Assembly (NCBI RefSeq): GCF_021134715.1
Contig: NC_060023.1
Span: forward strand, 10,540,001-10,604,000
DNA from: Daphnia pulex
Lineage: Eukaryota; Arthropoda; Branchiopoda; Diplostraca; Daphniidae
Length of the DNA stretch: 64,000 nt
Direction of reading: 5' to 3'
The translations under genes and the position numbers were made by a program. Of the stretch, positions 22,499 through 34,947 are shown one piece after another. Positions within the stretch are counted from its first letter, which is position 1. Each line of letters begins with the position of its first letter. The notes under the pieces are model-generated. The model made no database searches, had not been told where the DNA came from, and was given only the letters and a program-made list of their open reading frames with translations.

Positions 22499-25400
22499 TT
22501 AAATTTGTCGACAACGAACGGGCGAACCCCAGTTGCAAATGGCTCCGACCGGATCGAAGGAGAGACGCGGAGGACAAGTGTGGACCCATCCGCTGATGGG
22601 CTCCGAATCGCCTCGCCCAGGGCCTCTGGCGCAGTGGACGAATTTGGCGCAATCTTCCGGGTAGGCGAAATTGCCCACGTCGAAGCAAAACACCCGCCCG
22701 TCTTCATCAATCTCCACCACGTTGCCGTTGACGCTCTGGCCCACCGGAGCTCCTCCTTGCTGGAACACTTCCGCATCGCCCGTGATATCGTCCTGATTGA
22801 CCCTCGGTCGGGTCACGTTCAATAGTCCGGCGGGTCGTGATGAATCGGTGGTCAATGCGACGACGGGACGTTTGGCGAAATCGTCCCCTAAGGGCCGGCT
22901 GATGGGCGCCGGAATGGCGATGACGATCGGAGCTCTCGGGATGGGCGTGGTCGATGTTGTCCTGGTTGTTCTCTCCGTCACGGGCGAGGCTCGGGTTGTT
23001 GTTGGCGCCCGGGTCGTTGTCGATTGTCCCCTGGAGTTGAGCGGCCGGCGTCGGGAAACAACTCTCCGGGTGGTTGTTGGTGTTGTCGAGGGTGTCGTCG
23101 TAGATGTTGTTGTCGTTGTCGTAGAAGAAGTGGTCGTCGTTGTGGCATCGAATAAAGCGAAAGGAGATTCAGTGTCGATATAATCAAATGTTAATTCCTC
23201 GTCGAGTCCGAAGATGTCGGCTGGATTCGCGTCCGCCGGATCGTCGAAGATGCTGCTGGACGTGGTGGAGCTACTACTCGTGCCTGGCCATTTCAAAATT
23301 CAACCGTTAATTCGTTATTCAATTAATTTCATTCATGCAAATTGGGTTGATGGACAAGTGTCAGTGGTTCATGTTTTTAGTCAGGCCAGTCGTGTCGGGT
23401 GCTCACCACAGTCTTGGTTTGGTCATGGCCGTCCGATCGCAGTGACCAGTCGACTGCCGGCAGTCGAGCAATTTGGAAATTGGTGAACTGCTGATCAAAG
23501 TATTTTTCCAGGGAGCTGGTCGAATCGCTGCGCAGTCCAGGCACTGCCGGGACATGGCTGCTGACGGCAGACGCCTGGCCGTCTTCATCGCCTTCGACAG
23601 TCTCGGAATAATCGGCGGACGGAATAATAGTGCCGCCGTCGTCGTCGGATGATGACGGATCGTTGTCCAGGATTTCCGTTGTGAAGCGCCGGATGGGAAT
23701 GGCGCTGTTATGAAACTCGTCCGTCAAATTGGACTCGACCAGCAAATGGCCCGACATGGCCACCTGCATCACGTCATTGTCGGTCATGGACAAATGGTCC
23801 GGGTGGGCCGAATCGGCCTCCGACGTCCTGTACGTCGCCCGACGCCAAACTGCGTGTGTTCATCATCAAGTTGAAAAGTGGTGTTGTCCAGTTGTTGTTG
23901 TTGTTTTTGTTGTCACAAAGTCACGCAAGTTGTGTTTAGGGAAAACATGTGTGTTACATATACAATCGTGGCTAAAAAACTTACGCACTTGTTGTGTCAC
24001 ACACAATGACGCAATTACGTAAAAAACAATTTCGGTTTTTTTACCTTGCGGTTGAGCGGTCGGTTGCGGCTCTTCAGTTGTTGTCCGGATGATGTTGATG
24101 GCCACTCGCGAGCGAACGGTTGTCGAGGGCGTGGCCACTTCTTCTACGACTTCCTCCTCGGGTCTATTTTTAAAAAATAAAATAATTTAAAATGATTACA
24201 AATATGAAATGAGAAAAATTGGAAAAATTCTTAAATTTTTCAAATTTTACTTTGAGGTTTGGTTGTTGCCGGGCCGTCTGCGTTGCAGAGTTGAATATTG
24301 CGGTGAATTGGGTCTGCTGGCCCTTCGGGTGGAAGTTTCTTGTTCCGTTTGGCTTTGTTCCCTGTGAAACAATCGAGTCATTCATCAGCTCAAAAATAAT
24401 AGACTGCTGGATGGAATAAAATTAATGTGAAACCAAAAAATTTGCCCCGCAGGACCCCCGTGCTGTGTGTGAGAGAATCGGCTCTCGACACGCCATTTTT
24501 ATTATACAAATGTGCAACTAACCGTGCCGAAGACGGGCGGATAACCTTTTCGAGAGCCTGACGTTGGGCCGTGCTAAGACGGATGGATTGGCCGTCGTCC
24601 TCTTTCCTTCCGCGCCCCGTTCCAGTGTTCTTTTCCAGCAGCTGTTTCACCGCTTCCACGCCACCTATCGTCAACAATTAGAAACCGTTACATTTCTTTC
24701 CTCAATTACATCATAATAATTAGCCGCTTGTTTTAAAAAATAATAAAATATTAAAACGAACCCAAGTCGCTAATGAGTTGTAAAAGTTGTTGCAGTTCAT
24801 CCGGCGTGGAATCGGAATTTTTGGCTAATGACTGGGGTACAACTTCGTCGACGTAATCGAATTGCTCCGGCTCGGGAGTAGTTGTTGTTGTGGTGGTGGT
24901 GGTTGTTGTTGTTGGCCTCCTAGTAGTTGTAGGTCTAGCAGTTGTTGTTGTCGTGCTGCTGCTGATGGTTAGAAACGGTTTGGGCGTCGTCGTCGTCGTG
25001 GTGGCCCCGGCTCCCGTTTTGCAGATGACGTTGGTTGCGTAATCACACGAGTCGGTAAACTTGTTGAAATGCAAACCTAATAATAAAAGAAAAAAGAAAA
25101 AAAAAACATCAAAATATTTTGTTACTTTACCGCAAAATAAAAATAGAAATTGAATAATAACAGCTGTTGCAGCTGTTGTTGGAGTTGAGTCGAACTCACC
25201 TGCCGGACAGGTGAAGATGTGTGAGACCATGCCAGCGGCGGTATCCAGGCACCAAAAGTATTTCTTACAATCTTTGGCGTTGGGGTAGAAACCTTCTTCC
25301 TTGCACTCGAAATCAACGATCGAATCCGGGGTAGTCGGTGGCTCCGGGGTAGTAAAAGGATTGAAATTGCCCTGGGACTGTTGTGACTGGATTCCGGATG

Positions 25401-27407
25401 GAGTGACTGCCGGACGTCTGGTCGTCGTTGTCGGAGAAGGTCCTCTCGTCCTGTCGTTTAATGTCGGCCGTCTCAATGAAGATGGCCGGATCAAAGTGCT
25501 GCACAAACATTCAATTTGAATTTTAAATTGAATCAAATGAAAGGAATAATTTAAAATGCAATTTTTACTTGGAGCTGGCGGTGCTGGTCTCCAGATTTCG
25601 ATCTTCAATGGCGTTGATCGGGTCCACAGGTGGCAGAGTGATGCCGTAGAGGGCGGCCTTGGCGGCCTCGATGAGCGGATATTTCCTTCCGGTGCACTGG
25701 CCCCTGAAATCGTCGTTGTCGATCGACCAGAACATGATGCCGCCCAGGTCGTTGTCCACCACGTATTGCGCCTGTGTACATCGATCGATTAAACTCTACA
25801 AATTAATTTGGTTTCAATTTTGTTTTGTTACTTTTTTGGCGGCCATTTCCTCGTCGTCGTAGCCGACCCATTCGAATCCGTTGTGGGCGAACGGGCCGAC
25901 AGCTTCCGGCTCGGGTTTTTCCACCACCCAGTTCTCGACTCCGATCTTCTCGCAGATCTCGTAATAGGCCAGGTAACCCTTCTCCCTTGTGGCCTTGCCG
26001 GCCTCGGCCGGACCATCAGCCGGAGCTCCCAGCTCGGCCAGATCTGGGCTAGACAATTTGAACGACCGACCGTAGGTGGGAATGCCCAGGACGAGTTTGT
26101 CGGCCGTCGCCCCGTTGAGCAGGTAAATCTGAACCGTCGCGTCCTGAATTTTCATTTCGTGAAATAAAATAAAATAAATTCAACCATAGAGAATCGTTGT
26201 TGTAGAGAAGAGGATCAAAAGAGAGACTGGCTTACGATGTTGAGCTCTTCATTGGGGTCAAACACGTCGTCAAAGTTGCTGCGGGCTCTGAGCGGAGCGT
26301 GGTGATTCACCTGGGGTTCGCTGGCGACGTGATAGTCGTAGCTCAGAATGTTGATGAAATCCAAGTCCCTGCGCACGACACGGTACAAGTAACAACAGAA
26401 AAATGTGTTAATAATAACGGTTTTGTCATCTGTTCGTCAACAATTCGGTTAGAAAACGGAATATAAGAATAGCGCACCTGTTGAGGGCGCGGATGTCGTA
26501 GCCCAGTTCGATCGTGTCCACACCGGCCGGCACGGCCATGGTCAACAGCAGCCGCTCTCGGTTGCCTTTCTCGTTATTAAATCCGTCTCTTAAATCCTGT
26601 TTGTTTGGAATTCCCCAGGAAATGATAAATACCAAATGTGATGATGACACAGCCCTTGAAAGATTTGGTTGGATTTTTACCTTGACGAGCTGGGCGTAGT
26701 TCTCTCGGTCGGAGGGCCGGCTGCCTTCGCGAGATGCCGGATATTCCCAGTCGAGATCGAGGCCGTCGAATTGATGCTGGCGCAGGTACTTGATGGCCGA
26801 TCGCACCAAATTCTGGCGGGTCTCCGGGTCGGCAACCAATTTGGAGAACCGTCCCGACCCTTCGTTCCATCCGCCGATGGCCAGCAAAGTCTTCAGGTTC
26901 TTGTTGTGAGCCTTGAGACCGTTGAATTTGGCGTAACCCCCTTTTGATTTGAATTGCAGTTTCACCCAATCACCAAGCAAGAAAGAGATAACAGAGAAAG
27001 TTGTAGAAACAATTGACAGTCCCAAATGGGCCATTTTTTAAAAAAAGGGTCGAAAAAGAACCTTGATCAATGTCCTGCCACTTGTCGAAGGGTCTCAGGG
27101 TGAAATCGTTGGTGAATCCACCGAATGCGTAGATGAGGTGAGTGCACAGGTAGGGATTGATATTCTGCGGAAGGAATTTAGCCTGGCCGGGCCGGTAAGC
27201 CGACCAATTGGCGTAGTAGCAAACGACTTTCTTATTGTTTCTGCTGGAGACGGAGGAGGTGGTGCCGGCCTTGGCCGTTTGCCTTTGCGCCACTGCGCTA
27301 GACCAAACTAAACAACCAAATATGAAATCCAAATTTAAAATTGAAATTTTGTTGATTTTTTTACCTGTTAGGAGACAGACAACGGGAATTATCCAGCGGA
27401 GGTTCAT
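22499..27407 (-). CDS. Secreted GH18 chitinase with two CBM14 domains (group VI / Cht6-like)
   Basis: Hydrolyses chitin, presumably in cuticle or gut matrix. Minus-strand exons: 27407-27365, 27307-27062, 26940-26681, 26596-26478, 26368-26236, 26143-25832, 25771-25569, 25498-25200, 25076-24762, 24664-24523, 24361-24251, 24163-24045, 23283-22499. They sum to 3087 nt (1028 residues). The signal peptide starts MNLRWIIPVVCLLT. The GH18 domain runs from KVVCYYANWSAYRPG (about residue 42) to about 405. The catalytic motif FDGLDLDWEYP is intact, with the acid Glu at about 162; LLAIGGWNEGSGRFS, LSYDYHVASEP, GIPTYGRSF and GIMFWSIDNDDFRG are also present. CBM14 number 1 starts near 502 (FECKEEGFYPNAKDC). 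Long Thr/Pro-rich linkers, likely O-glycosylated, separate it from a C-terminal CBM14 (FCFDVGNFAYPEDCAKFVHC to CNWGSPVRCRQI). A conserved-looking GGVEAVKQLLE segment lies between them. Domain order fits group VI chitinases; the exact subgroup is inferred. Confidence 0.93.
23407..23849 (-). CDS. Extra chitinase exon whose phase does not fit (possible cassette exon)
   Basis: An open 443-nt segment lies between the 12th exon and the last exon of the chitinase. It has a good acceptor (ACACACGCAG then TTTGGCGTC) and donor (ACTGTG then GTGAGC). Its translation is acidic and Ser-rich (SSSDDDGGTIIPSADYSETV) and includes SSLEKYFDQQFTNFQIARL, so it looks coding. It enters in phase 1 (CAA-G then TT-TGG) but leaves in phase 0, while the next acceptor at 23283 needs phase 1. 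Skipping it joins CAA-G to GC-ACG in frame. Either it is alternatively spliced to an unseen partner, it ends the protein early, or one base is wrong within it. Confidence 0.55.
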
Positions 27408-29203
27408 CTTATGACGTTGGACGCACGGAACTGCGGTCGGCACTTGTGCACCTGACAGACGATCAAGTCACACTGGCGGAGAAAACTGGCGGACGGTAGC
27501 TGCTGCCAAGCCCAGCCAAGCCAAACTATCACCGCAGCCCGTATAGTGTGTATAGTATCTGTGTGTGTTGTTGTATAACCAGCCAGCAGAGAGAAAAAGA
27601 AGAAATAAGGATCGAGGTCAATGGGCCAGCTGGCAATTGCAGCCCCACCAACACACCAGCACTACCACCTAGCGCAACTTGTACATATTCCTGGCGACGA
27701 CTTTGATTGGTGTGGTAGTATCTAATATAATTCTTTATTATCCCCCCCCCCCTCCAACGCACTACGTCCATTTTCTATTTAATGAACGTCTTTTTTGAAC
27801 GTCGAGTCGACCGTGAAAAATCGGTGATTATATCGGACGACGAGATGCGCGCCCAGTCGGAAAGAAACTAACCGCAGCCGAACTCTCTTACACACGCTGT
27901 AGTGTGTATATGTAACCTTAATAGTGTGTTTATCTCTCTCTCTCGGGTCCTCATTTTTTATAGATATTGTAGAACTCTTAAAGGATATAAGTTTTCCTCG
28001 TGTTGGGTGTTGGGCCTCGTTCCGGTGACCGTACAGCAGCCAGCAGGTTAAAGTACCGTGCATACAGGAGCTAAGAAGAAGTTTCTTCGTCTTTTTTTAA
28101 ATTGTCTGTAATGTCGCAGCTGTTAGACTTTTTGGTGTGGGCTCACCTACTACTCCACTTTGTGAATGGGAAACAACAATTGAAGCCCAGCCGAAAAAAA
28201 CAGTTGGCCGTTTATAGGCTCCGCGTGATGGGGGTTTTCCTGCGGAATTTCACGCACCTGTAATAACGACGTCATCTAACTTTACACGGGAATGACGTCA
28301 TCTAATGGGAGCGTGATTGTAACATTAAACACTTGAATCTCGTAGTCTAGTTGACACAAACAATTGAGGCTGATGGAGAGCTTCTTCCATCGTTCGCTTA
28401 AAGGCTTTTATTTTTGTGTGTTGGCGTTGATCGTATGTGTGTTAAGACCTTCAGGGCGTCTCTACGCGCTCCAATTGACATATAACATCTCGAGAGATCT
28501 TTTTTTCACAAGGATTGTCGTCCTCATTCACGTCAGTCGCCAGGCAGATAGAGATGATATACTACATCCAGCAGTTAAAATTCTAATATCTACACATACT
28601 ATATCAGTCACGATTTTTTGGCTGACTACAAGACCGTGACCAGCCTAGATCTGTTGCCAAATCTGTCGACTTTCTCTCGACGTTTATATAGTGCTTCCAT
28701 CGCGTCGTTGGTTAGATATTAGATGACGACACAGTTAATTTTCTCTATTTGGAGTAGTCTACTAGTAGTAGTTCTTCTTTTTTAGAAAAAGGAAAACAAA
28801 TAAATTGTTGTTGGGAAACAAGACGAGAGAGTTTGAACGTACGATATAGTTTACTTGTTGGACAGTTATAGAGCTACAAGCCCTGAGACGGACAACACCC
28901 AAACAAATGGCGTTGGTTGAAGACCGCAAATCTCATTGGCGTGTTGTTGGATAATATGCAGTTGGCGAAAGTGAAAGGATCAAAAATGAAACATTTGAAT
29001 ATTCTTATTTTCAACTGTATAGACCCTGAGACATACGTAGACTAAAGCATTCGGGAAGTCAGACAGACTTCCTACATGTAACAAACGCCCTCCAGTTGTG
29101 TGTGCACCTTTAGAAATTTCGAGCGCAAATCATTCCAGTTGATATTTTAAAACCGGTTCGGATTGAATTCGTTTCCTAATTTCTTAATAATCAAATCTAG
29201 GAG

Positions 29204-29224
29204 CTCTCTCTCTCTCTCTCTCTC
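29204..29224. repeat. (CT)n microsatellite
   Basis: Uninterrupted CT dinucleotides, about 10 units. Confidence 0.9.
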
Positions 29225-31779
29225 ACTTTTTTGTGAATGTTAGTTGTTGTTCAAAGGCTATACGGTTGTTTTTTTGTTTTTTTATCTTTGCACAATCGAA
29301 AGTGAAAGGTTTGATTCCCAGTTCGAATTCCGCGTACGTGACTCGTGTGTGCATTGTTATTCGGAGCTACCTGGTTGGTTGACCGGCTATGCAACTTGAC
29401 AAAATGGCGACCGATTCCCACCTGGAAATTAATTAAGGTCTTTCTCCTGTTTGGCTTTTTCTAATGATGGGCCACTGTGGTACGACACGAAGAAGAAAAA
29501 TGTTCACCGAGAAATCAACCACCCGAGGAAAAACGGACAAAAATGATTCCCCAACAAACCAAAGGGATAAATGGAAAGGTAAAAAGAAAAATGAAACTCG
29601 ATATGATATTCTACACACACACAGCAGAGAAAAAGGAGAATAGAAACGACTCGAAAGAGAAAGAAAAAAAAAGAGCGAGGGAGTTGTGCTTTCCATTTCA
29701 CTTGACCCACTTTTTGGTTGTTCCAGGGGCCCCCCTCTCTTATGTATTTCTCTCTCTACGTTATTTCCCTTTAAACAATGGCACAAAACCTAACGTACGT
29801 CTGGTCGCAGAAAAGCTCAATTGAATATATCATTCCGGGAGTGAATTTGAACGAATCAAAACGAACGAAGAAGATTTTATAACGACCTTCTTGGCCTGGG
29901 TCTTCTTTTGGCTCTGGCCGATCTCACGTTGCGGATCTTGTGCGGAGAAAGCAGGAGCTACTAGCTCTGTGACCTGCTTGGCTTATTTTTATTTTGTTGG
30001 TAATTTATTTCTTTTTTAAGTTTAGGGGAAAATTCGTGACGAACGCCAAAAGTCATTAAGCGCAACTCGAATTAATGAAGCGATATGTTAGACAATTTCT
30101 TACCTTATTTTGTTCTGTGAAAAGAAGAAGAAGAAGAAGCACAAATTGAGTCCAACCGAATCGAAAAAATTGTTCAACGCGTTTTCACACAAGAGAGACG
30201 ATGGGAACCAGGTGAGAAGCGCACGGCTGCGCTGGTTGAAGTGGAGACGGGTACTGAAGAAGAAGAAGCCCGGCCCTTGTTGTCCAGCAGCAGGTCCCGA
30301 TGGGAGAACCGAAACAAACAAAAAAGGGAGGGATTTGGGGGGGAAATTGTGGGGGGGTTCTTCTTAAAAAACTATCGACTGGAAACGAGAGAGGAAGTGT
30401 TTCAAGTTCTCTCTCATTTTCTTTCTAGAATCCAAATCAAACTTTTTCTCTGGATAGAATCCGGTTGACTTTGGCTGGAGGAAAACAAACAAAACAAGAG
30501 GATCCCAATGATGAACTGCTGTACTACAACAACGGGTTCTTTTGAAAAACAGTCAACCGAATGTAGTATCTCGCCAAGAAAATAGAAAATGACAACACAA
30601 CTAACAGGAGAAACGGACCAATCGAATGGCGGCCAGCCCCGACTCCGAGAGAAAGTTTGGGTCTTATCTTTTTCAACGGAAAAAAAACAACAAATCTTTG
30701 GGATGTTTTTTTTTTTAAAAAAAAAAAACAGTGTCTGCTACGTCTTTCCATTCCTTTCGGTTTAGTTTTCTAAATACTAGTCCAGTGCTGTCGCATATTG
30801 TAGATCAATCATTTTGTTTTATTTATTCAAACCCGGTGACTCTCTCAACCGCCGTCGTCGGTAAACCCCAAAATTGTTTAAAAAAAATTTTTATATTATA
30901 AAATAGAACAGGAATAAGATTATTAGATTATTGATTTATTTTTCAATCTGTCAACCAAACGACTTTGGTCGATTCGTTCACAGATGGCAGTTTGAAATTG
31001 GTTGGCCGTTTCTCTTCGGGATTTCCCAACAACACGGTTGTTGTTGCATACAGGCGACGAATACCACCTAGTGATATAATAATATTTCCTTTTTATATAA
31101 TACACCTTGTACGAAACCAATTCAATCAAAATGAGAACTAAACATCTCCGGTTAACTGGAGATGGCCAGGGTGACTCGGACATCATTCATATAAAGTGAG
31201 AGGGAATTTTAAAAAATAAAGAACGCGCCTATATTTCGGATGGACAATAAGGGCGTGGCCATGTTCAATGTTTTTATTTTCCTTCTCCTCAAGGGCTTAT
31301 TTCGGGACTTTCTTTCTCTTGTTATATTTTATTTTAGAAAACGACCGCGACGTTTGAAAACCCCCCCAGCCAAAACAAAACAAAAAAGCGCGACGTCACA
31401 TTCGAAATTTGAATTAAGGTGGCGGTATGTGTTAACCAACACACAGAGAGCTAGGCTTATATTATTCTTTAATGCGATGTTTTATGGTTGATGTGGCGCT
31501 ACCGAGTAGTACAGAAGAAGAAGGACAGGAAGAGGATCTAAATAATAACCGAGTTCCACTTTCTTATATATTATCCAACCACCGCTAACTACAAAAAAAT
31601 AATGGCCACTATATACTAAAATTAGCCGAAATTTGAATTTTTTCACGGTGCGAATAATATACCGGCCGCTGGTTTTTATTCTCTTGTCGTCACGCTATCG
31701 CCAATTGCGTAGAACATCTTCCTCATCGCTCTATTCTCCCGATTCAATTGTAGACGATGATGATAATAATAACAATAAG

Positions 31780-31845
31780 ATGGCGGCCGATTTGAAAGGC
31801 TACTCTCCTGAATTTTGCGATCCTGGGAATGGGTGTATTTGTTAA
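31780..31845 (+). CDS. Possible small ORF, 21 codons
   Basis: AAGATGGCGGCC gives a strong start context and doubles as a YY1/Pho-type motif. It opens a short frame, MAADLKGYSPEFCDPGNGC plus two residues, before TAA. The ORF is followed by CTCCTCAG/GTATAAAAT, which could be a splice donor. It lies about 130 bases from the end of the METTL24-like gene on the other strand. There is no match to a family; it may be a leader ORF or the first exon of an unseen transcript. Confidence 0.2.
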   Translation: MAADLKGYSPEFCDPGNGCIC

Positions 31846-31973
31846 ATGTAATTGCTCTCCTCAGGTATAAAATATTAAAATTAACAGTCGTCATTTTTTC
31901 TCATCATATAATTTTCATTTAGTTCTGAAAAATTTGTTATTTATACACACGACACGTTTTTAAAATACAAAAT

Positions 31974-32927
31974 TCACTCGTTGTAGTAGCGTTCTCTCCG
32001 TCTGAGCTTGCGGTTGTACCAGGCGATTTCGTGCGAGGCGTAGCCCATCATGCCCAGCAGAGGCTTGAGACGGCCTTCCGAGTAGGCGTTGATTTTCGAG
32101 TCGAAGCGGACCATTCCGTGCTGCTCCTCCATCGAGCGGAGTAAATTCACCAGCCGCCGGTAGCTGCTAATGTTGCCCTCCAACGGCAGATGGATCTCGA
32201 TGGCCAGCTGTCTGACTTTGCCCAGCATGCCCGAGTCCAGGATGTCGACCAGGGCCGTCCACTCGTCCTCCTCGATGTCGATCTTCAGGTAGTCGATGAT
32301 CCGGTCGGAAGCGTGTCGCTTCTCCGACCGCAGTTTGTCGTAGATGGACGACAGCGTTTGAACTCGCCAGCCGTCCTGGAAATGCTCCTGGCGGTAGCTC
32401 AATCCCAGTTTGAAATAGTGGATGTTGGTGCCGTTGCGATCGTGATCGGTCAGATTGAGCGACGGGTCGAAAGCGTAGACCTGGCAGCCGTAGCGCTCGA
32501 TCATTTCCTCGAACGACCAGTCGTTGTTGATGCCGAACGAGTAGACGAGGCACTTGCCGGCCAGCGGCATGATTTCCGGGTCCATGCAGACGGCCTTCTG
32601 GCCGTCGACTCCGAATAGAAACGTCACGCCGCCAAAGTACTGGGCCAGCCGACACGATGAGGCGTTACTCCACTGGAAGTAATCCATAATCTGCTTGCTG
32701 TCCATCGCGTTGACGTCCACCAGACTCCAGTCGACCAGCAACGGACTGGACGACGGGAAATGAGATGTCGTCTGCAGACACTGGTAGACTGGAATGGCCG
32801 TCGGGAAGCCCAGGGAAAGGATCGTCACTATTCCAATGGTCGAAATGGCGCCCATGGCGATCACCAGCGTTGTTTTCATCGTCGCCAATGAAGTTGCAAT
32901 TCTGGCCAGCCAGCGGATGAATTGCAT
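31974..32927 (-). CDS. METTL24-like putative methyltransferase, intronless coding region (copy 1)
   Basis: 317 residues from ATG at 32927 to TGA/TAA at 31974. The coding part is a single exon; an acceptor (CATTTCTAG then GATCAAAGG) sits ~13 nt upstream of the ATG, so the 5' UTR is spliced. A hydrophobic segment at ~18-42 ([20 protein letters not shown]) predicts a type II membrane or Golgi-type protein with a lumenal catalytic part. Family-typical blocks: [27 protein letters not shown] (likely SAM-binding Gly-containing loop), [37 protein letters not shown] and [15 protein letters not shown]. These blocks resemble METTL24 and the related Methyltransf_22 family. Substrate unknown. The neighbour at 33971-34947 is a tandem paralog on the same strand. 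Confidence 0.8.
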   Translation of the reverse strand: MQFIRWLARIATSLATMKTTLVIAMGAISTIGIVTILSLGFPTAIPVYQCLQTTSHFPSSSPLLVDWSLVDVNAMDSKQIMDYFQWSNASSCRLAQYFGGVTFLFGVDGQKAVCMDPEIMPLAGKCLVYSFGINNDWSFEEMIERYGCQVYAFDPSLNLTDHDRNGTNIHYFKLGLSYRQEHFQDGWRVQTLSSIYDKLRSEKRHASDRIIDYLKIDIEEDEWTALVDILDSGMLGKVRQLAIEIHLPLEGNISSYRRLVNLLRSMEEQHGMVRFDSKINAYSEGRLKPLLGMMGYASHEIAWYNRKLRRRERYYNE

Positions 32928-33970
32928 CACCTCCTTTGATCCTAGAAATGAAATAAGATTCAATTGAAATCAAACGTGTATCTGATCTCTGCTCAAACAA
33001 GAACATGTCGAAATATACTAAATAGAATAACGATTCCGGTTATTTACTTTCGGTTGAATAAGGGAGAGAGCTGCCGGCCAAAATAACCAAATAATCAAAA
33101 AAAAAACGGGGTCTGCAACTTTTTTTTAAGGAGAAAGCTTTTTGTTTTGATTGGTTTTCGATCAAACCTGATATATCTGAATAAAATTTAAATATGAAAT
33201 TTGGGTGTGAACTGAAGATGTTGCTTCCATCCCGGCCATCGAACGAGAACTACCCACAAACAAAATCGGAGGAATATAGGAGTGCACTGGCTGATGTTGG
33301 TGGTGGTGGTACCTAATTATTTTATCATCAGCATTGCGGATCGACCAATGAACACAGTAAAGGTCAGCAGCCCAGGGCTTCTTAACAGACAGAACCTACC
33401 AAAGTTTTATTAAGCCTTAAGCTAGACAGAATAGAATAAAAAGGAATACACTTTTAAGTTAGTTTAGACTTTACTTGCGCTAATATGTTATTTAATCGGA
33501 TTATACCAACTTGATTGCGTGAGGTCATTCAAATCTGTTCAAGGCCCAACATTTTTTTCATCCAATCAATTTTTTTTTTTTAAAGAATAGATTTAACTGT
33601 GTTTTATGGTAATAACAAAAATCAGATGCTGGAAAACCCCCAGCGGCGAATACATCCGCCAAGGGGAAATCTCTTGTGCAGAGGTTTATTTCGCAGCGAT
33701 TTCAATTTTTTTAAAAAATTCTCTCTGATAAATAAAATCGTATGCATATATGGCCTTATACGTATAAAAAGATAGATTTACGTCCGCAGGCTAGACGGAA
33801 AAAAACAAATTCTCCAAACATTCCATAATTCAAAACGCATATATTTGAATTCGTACAGATACCTTAACAAGGGAAAACCTTGACATTCACGAGCCATTCG
33901 TTTAACAAGTCGAATTTGTTTGATGTATTGTTAAAATAATCACGTTCGTTTATACATTCCGCATGATTCA

Positions 33971-34947
33971 TTAGTCGTAGTAGAAGCTGCGATTGCGCCG
34001 AAGCCGGCCGTTGTACCAGGCCAGCTCGTAGGACGAGTAACTGTCCAGATTGAGTGGCTCCATCCACTGCTCGGAAAAGGGATTCAATTTCGAGTCGAAG
34101 CGGATCATTCCGTAATTCTCCAGCGAGCGGACGATACCGATCAAACGGCTCAACTCGGCGACGCTCCCGTTGCTGGGCAAGTGGATCTCGACGCCCAGCT
34201 GGCGCACTCTGTCCATCATTCCCGACTGGAGGATTTGCGGCAGGGCCTCCCACTCGTCCTTCTCGATGTCGATTTTCAGGTAATCGATGATCCGGCCGTG
34301 ACCGTGACGCAATTCCATCGCCCGGTAGAAATCGGAGAGTGGCAACAGACGCCAGACGGCCGGTTCCGTCATTTCTCTTCTCAGAATATTCCGGCCGCCC
34401 AATCCGTAGCGAAAGAAATGGATTTTGTCGCCACGGTCGTGATCCGACTTGTTCATAGAACTTGACGAATATGGTAATTGAGATAAGATTAAAAAATAAT
34501 GAATTCAGTTTTTCTCTCTCCTAATTTAGGATATTCTTACGGGTCGAATGCGTACACGTCACATCCATACTGGTCCATGGCGTCCTCGAATGACCATTCG
34601 TTGTTGACGCCGAACGAGTAGACCAAACATTTGCCCTTTATTGGCCGGACCTCCGTGTCGAGGCAAACGGCTTTCTGTCCGTCGATGCCAAACAACATCA
34701 TGACACCTCCAAAATCGTTGGCCAGCCGACAGGATGATGAATTTGACCACTGGAGATAATCGGCCATCTCCTGTCCCGTTAGACCTTGGACGACGTTATT
34801 CAAATTGTTCCAGTTTTTCGCGCCACTTATTTCTACCTCGCCGCTCTTATTATTTCTGCCAGTCAAAACCACAAAGACGAACGCCAATAAAATGGAAATC
34901 TTCACCAAATGAAACGCCAATTTGCCTAGTCTCTTGACTAAACTCAT
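33971..34947 (-). CDS. METTL24-like putative methyltransferase (copy 2, one intron)
   Basis: Two coding exons, 34947-34541 and 34460-33971, joined in phase inside the codon for Pro of FDPSMNKSDHD; 897 nt, 298 residues. An N-terminal anchor (LAFHLVKISILLAFVFVVLTG) is followed by the same blocks as copy 1: [84 protein letters not shown] and ELAWYNGRLRRNRSFYYD. Copies 1 and 2 are colinear over their whole catalytic part, so they arose by tandem duplication. Only this copy keeps an intron in the coding part. Substrate unknown. About 1 kb of AT-rich DNA without a gene separates the two copies. Confidence 0.8.

Larger units (their letters stand above)
27408..31973. other. Intergenic region upstream of the chitinase
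   Basis: The first few hundred bases are the likely chitinase promoter and 5' UTR. The region contains purine-rich and T-rich low-complexity DNA and a (CT) microsatellite at 29204-29224. No gene is supportable. Reading frames at 29433-29830 and 30100-30470 are low-complexity and overlap on both strands, so they are probably non-coding. Confidence 0.5.

Noticed and set aside
22505-23183. Plus-strand ORFs across the last chitinase exon
   Set aside because: They are antisense to the Thr-rich linker and CBM14; Val-rich composition mirrors the Thr codons.
29433-30470. Overlapping ORFs of 70-117 codons on both strands
   Set aside because: They are low-complexity purine/pyrimidine tracts, open on both strands, with no domain.
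32190-32618. 142-codon plus-strand ORF
   Set aside because: Antisense to METTL24-like copy 1, which has clear family blocks.
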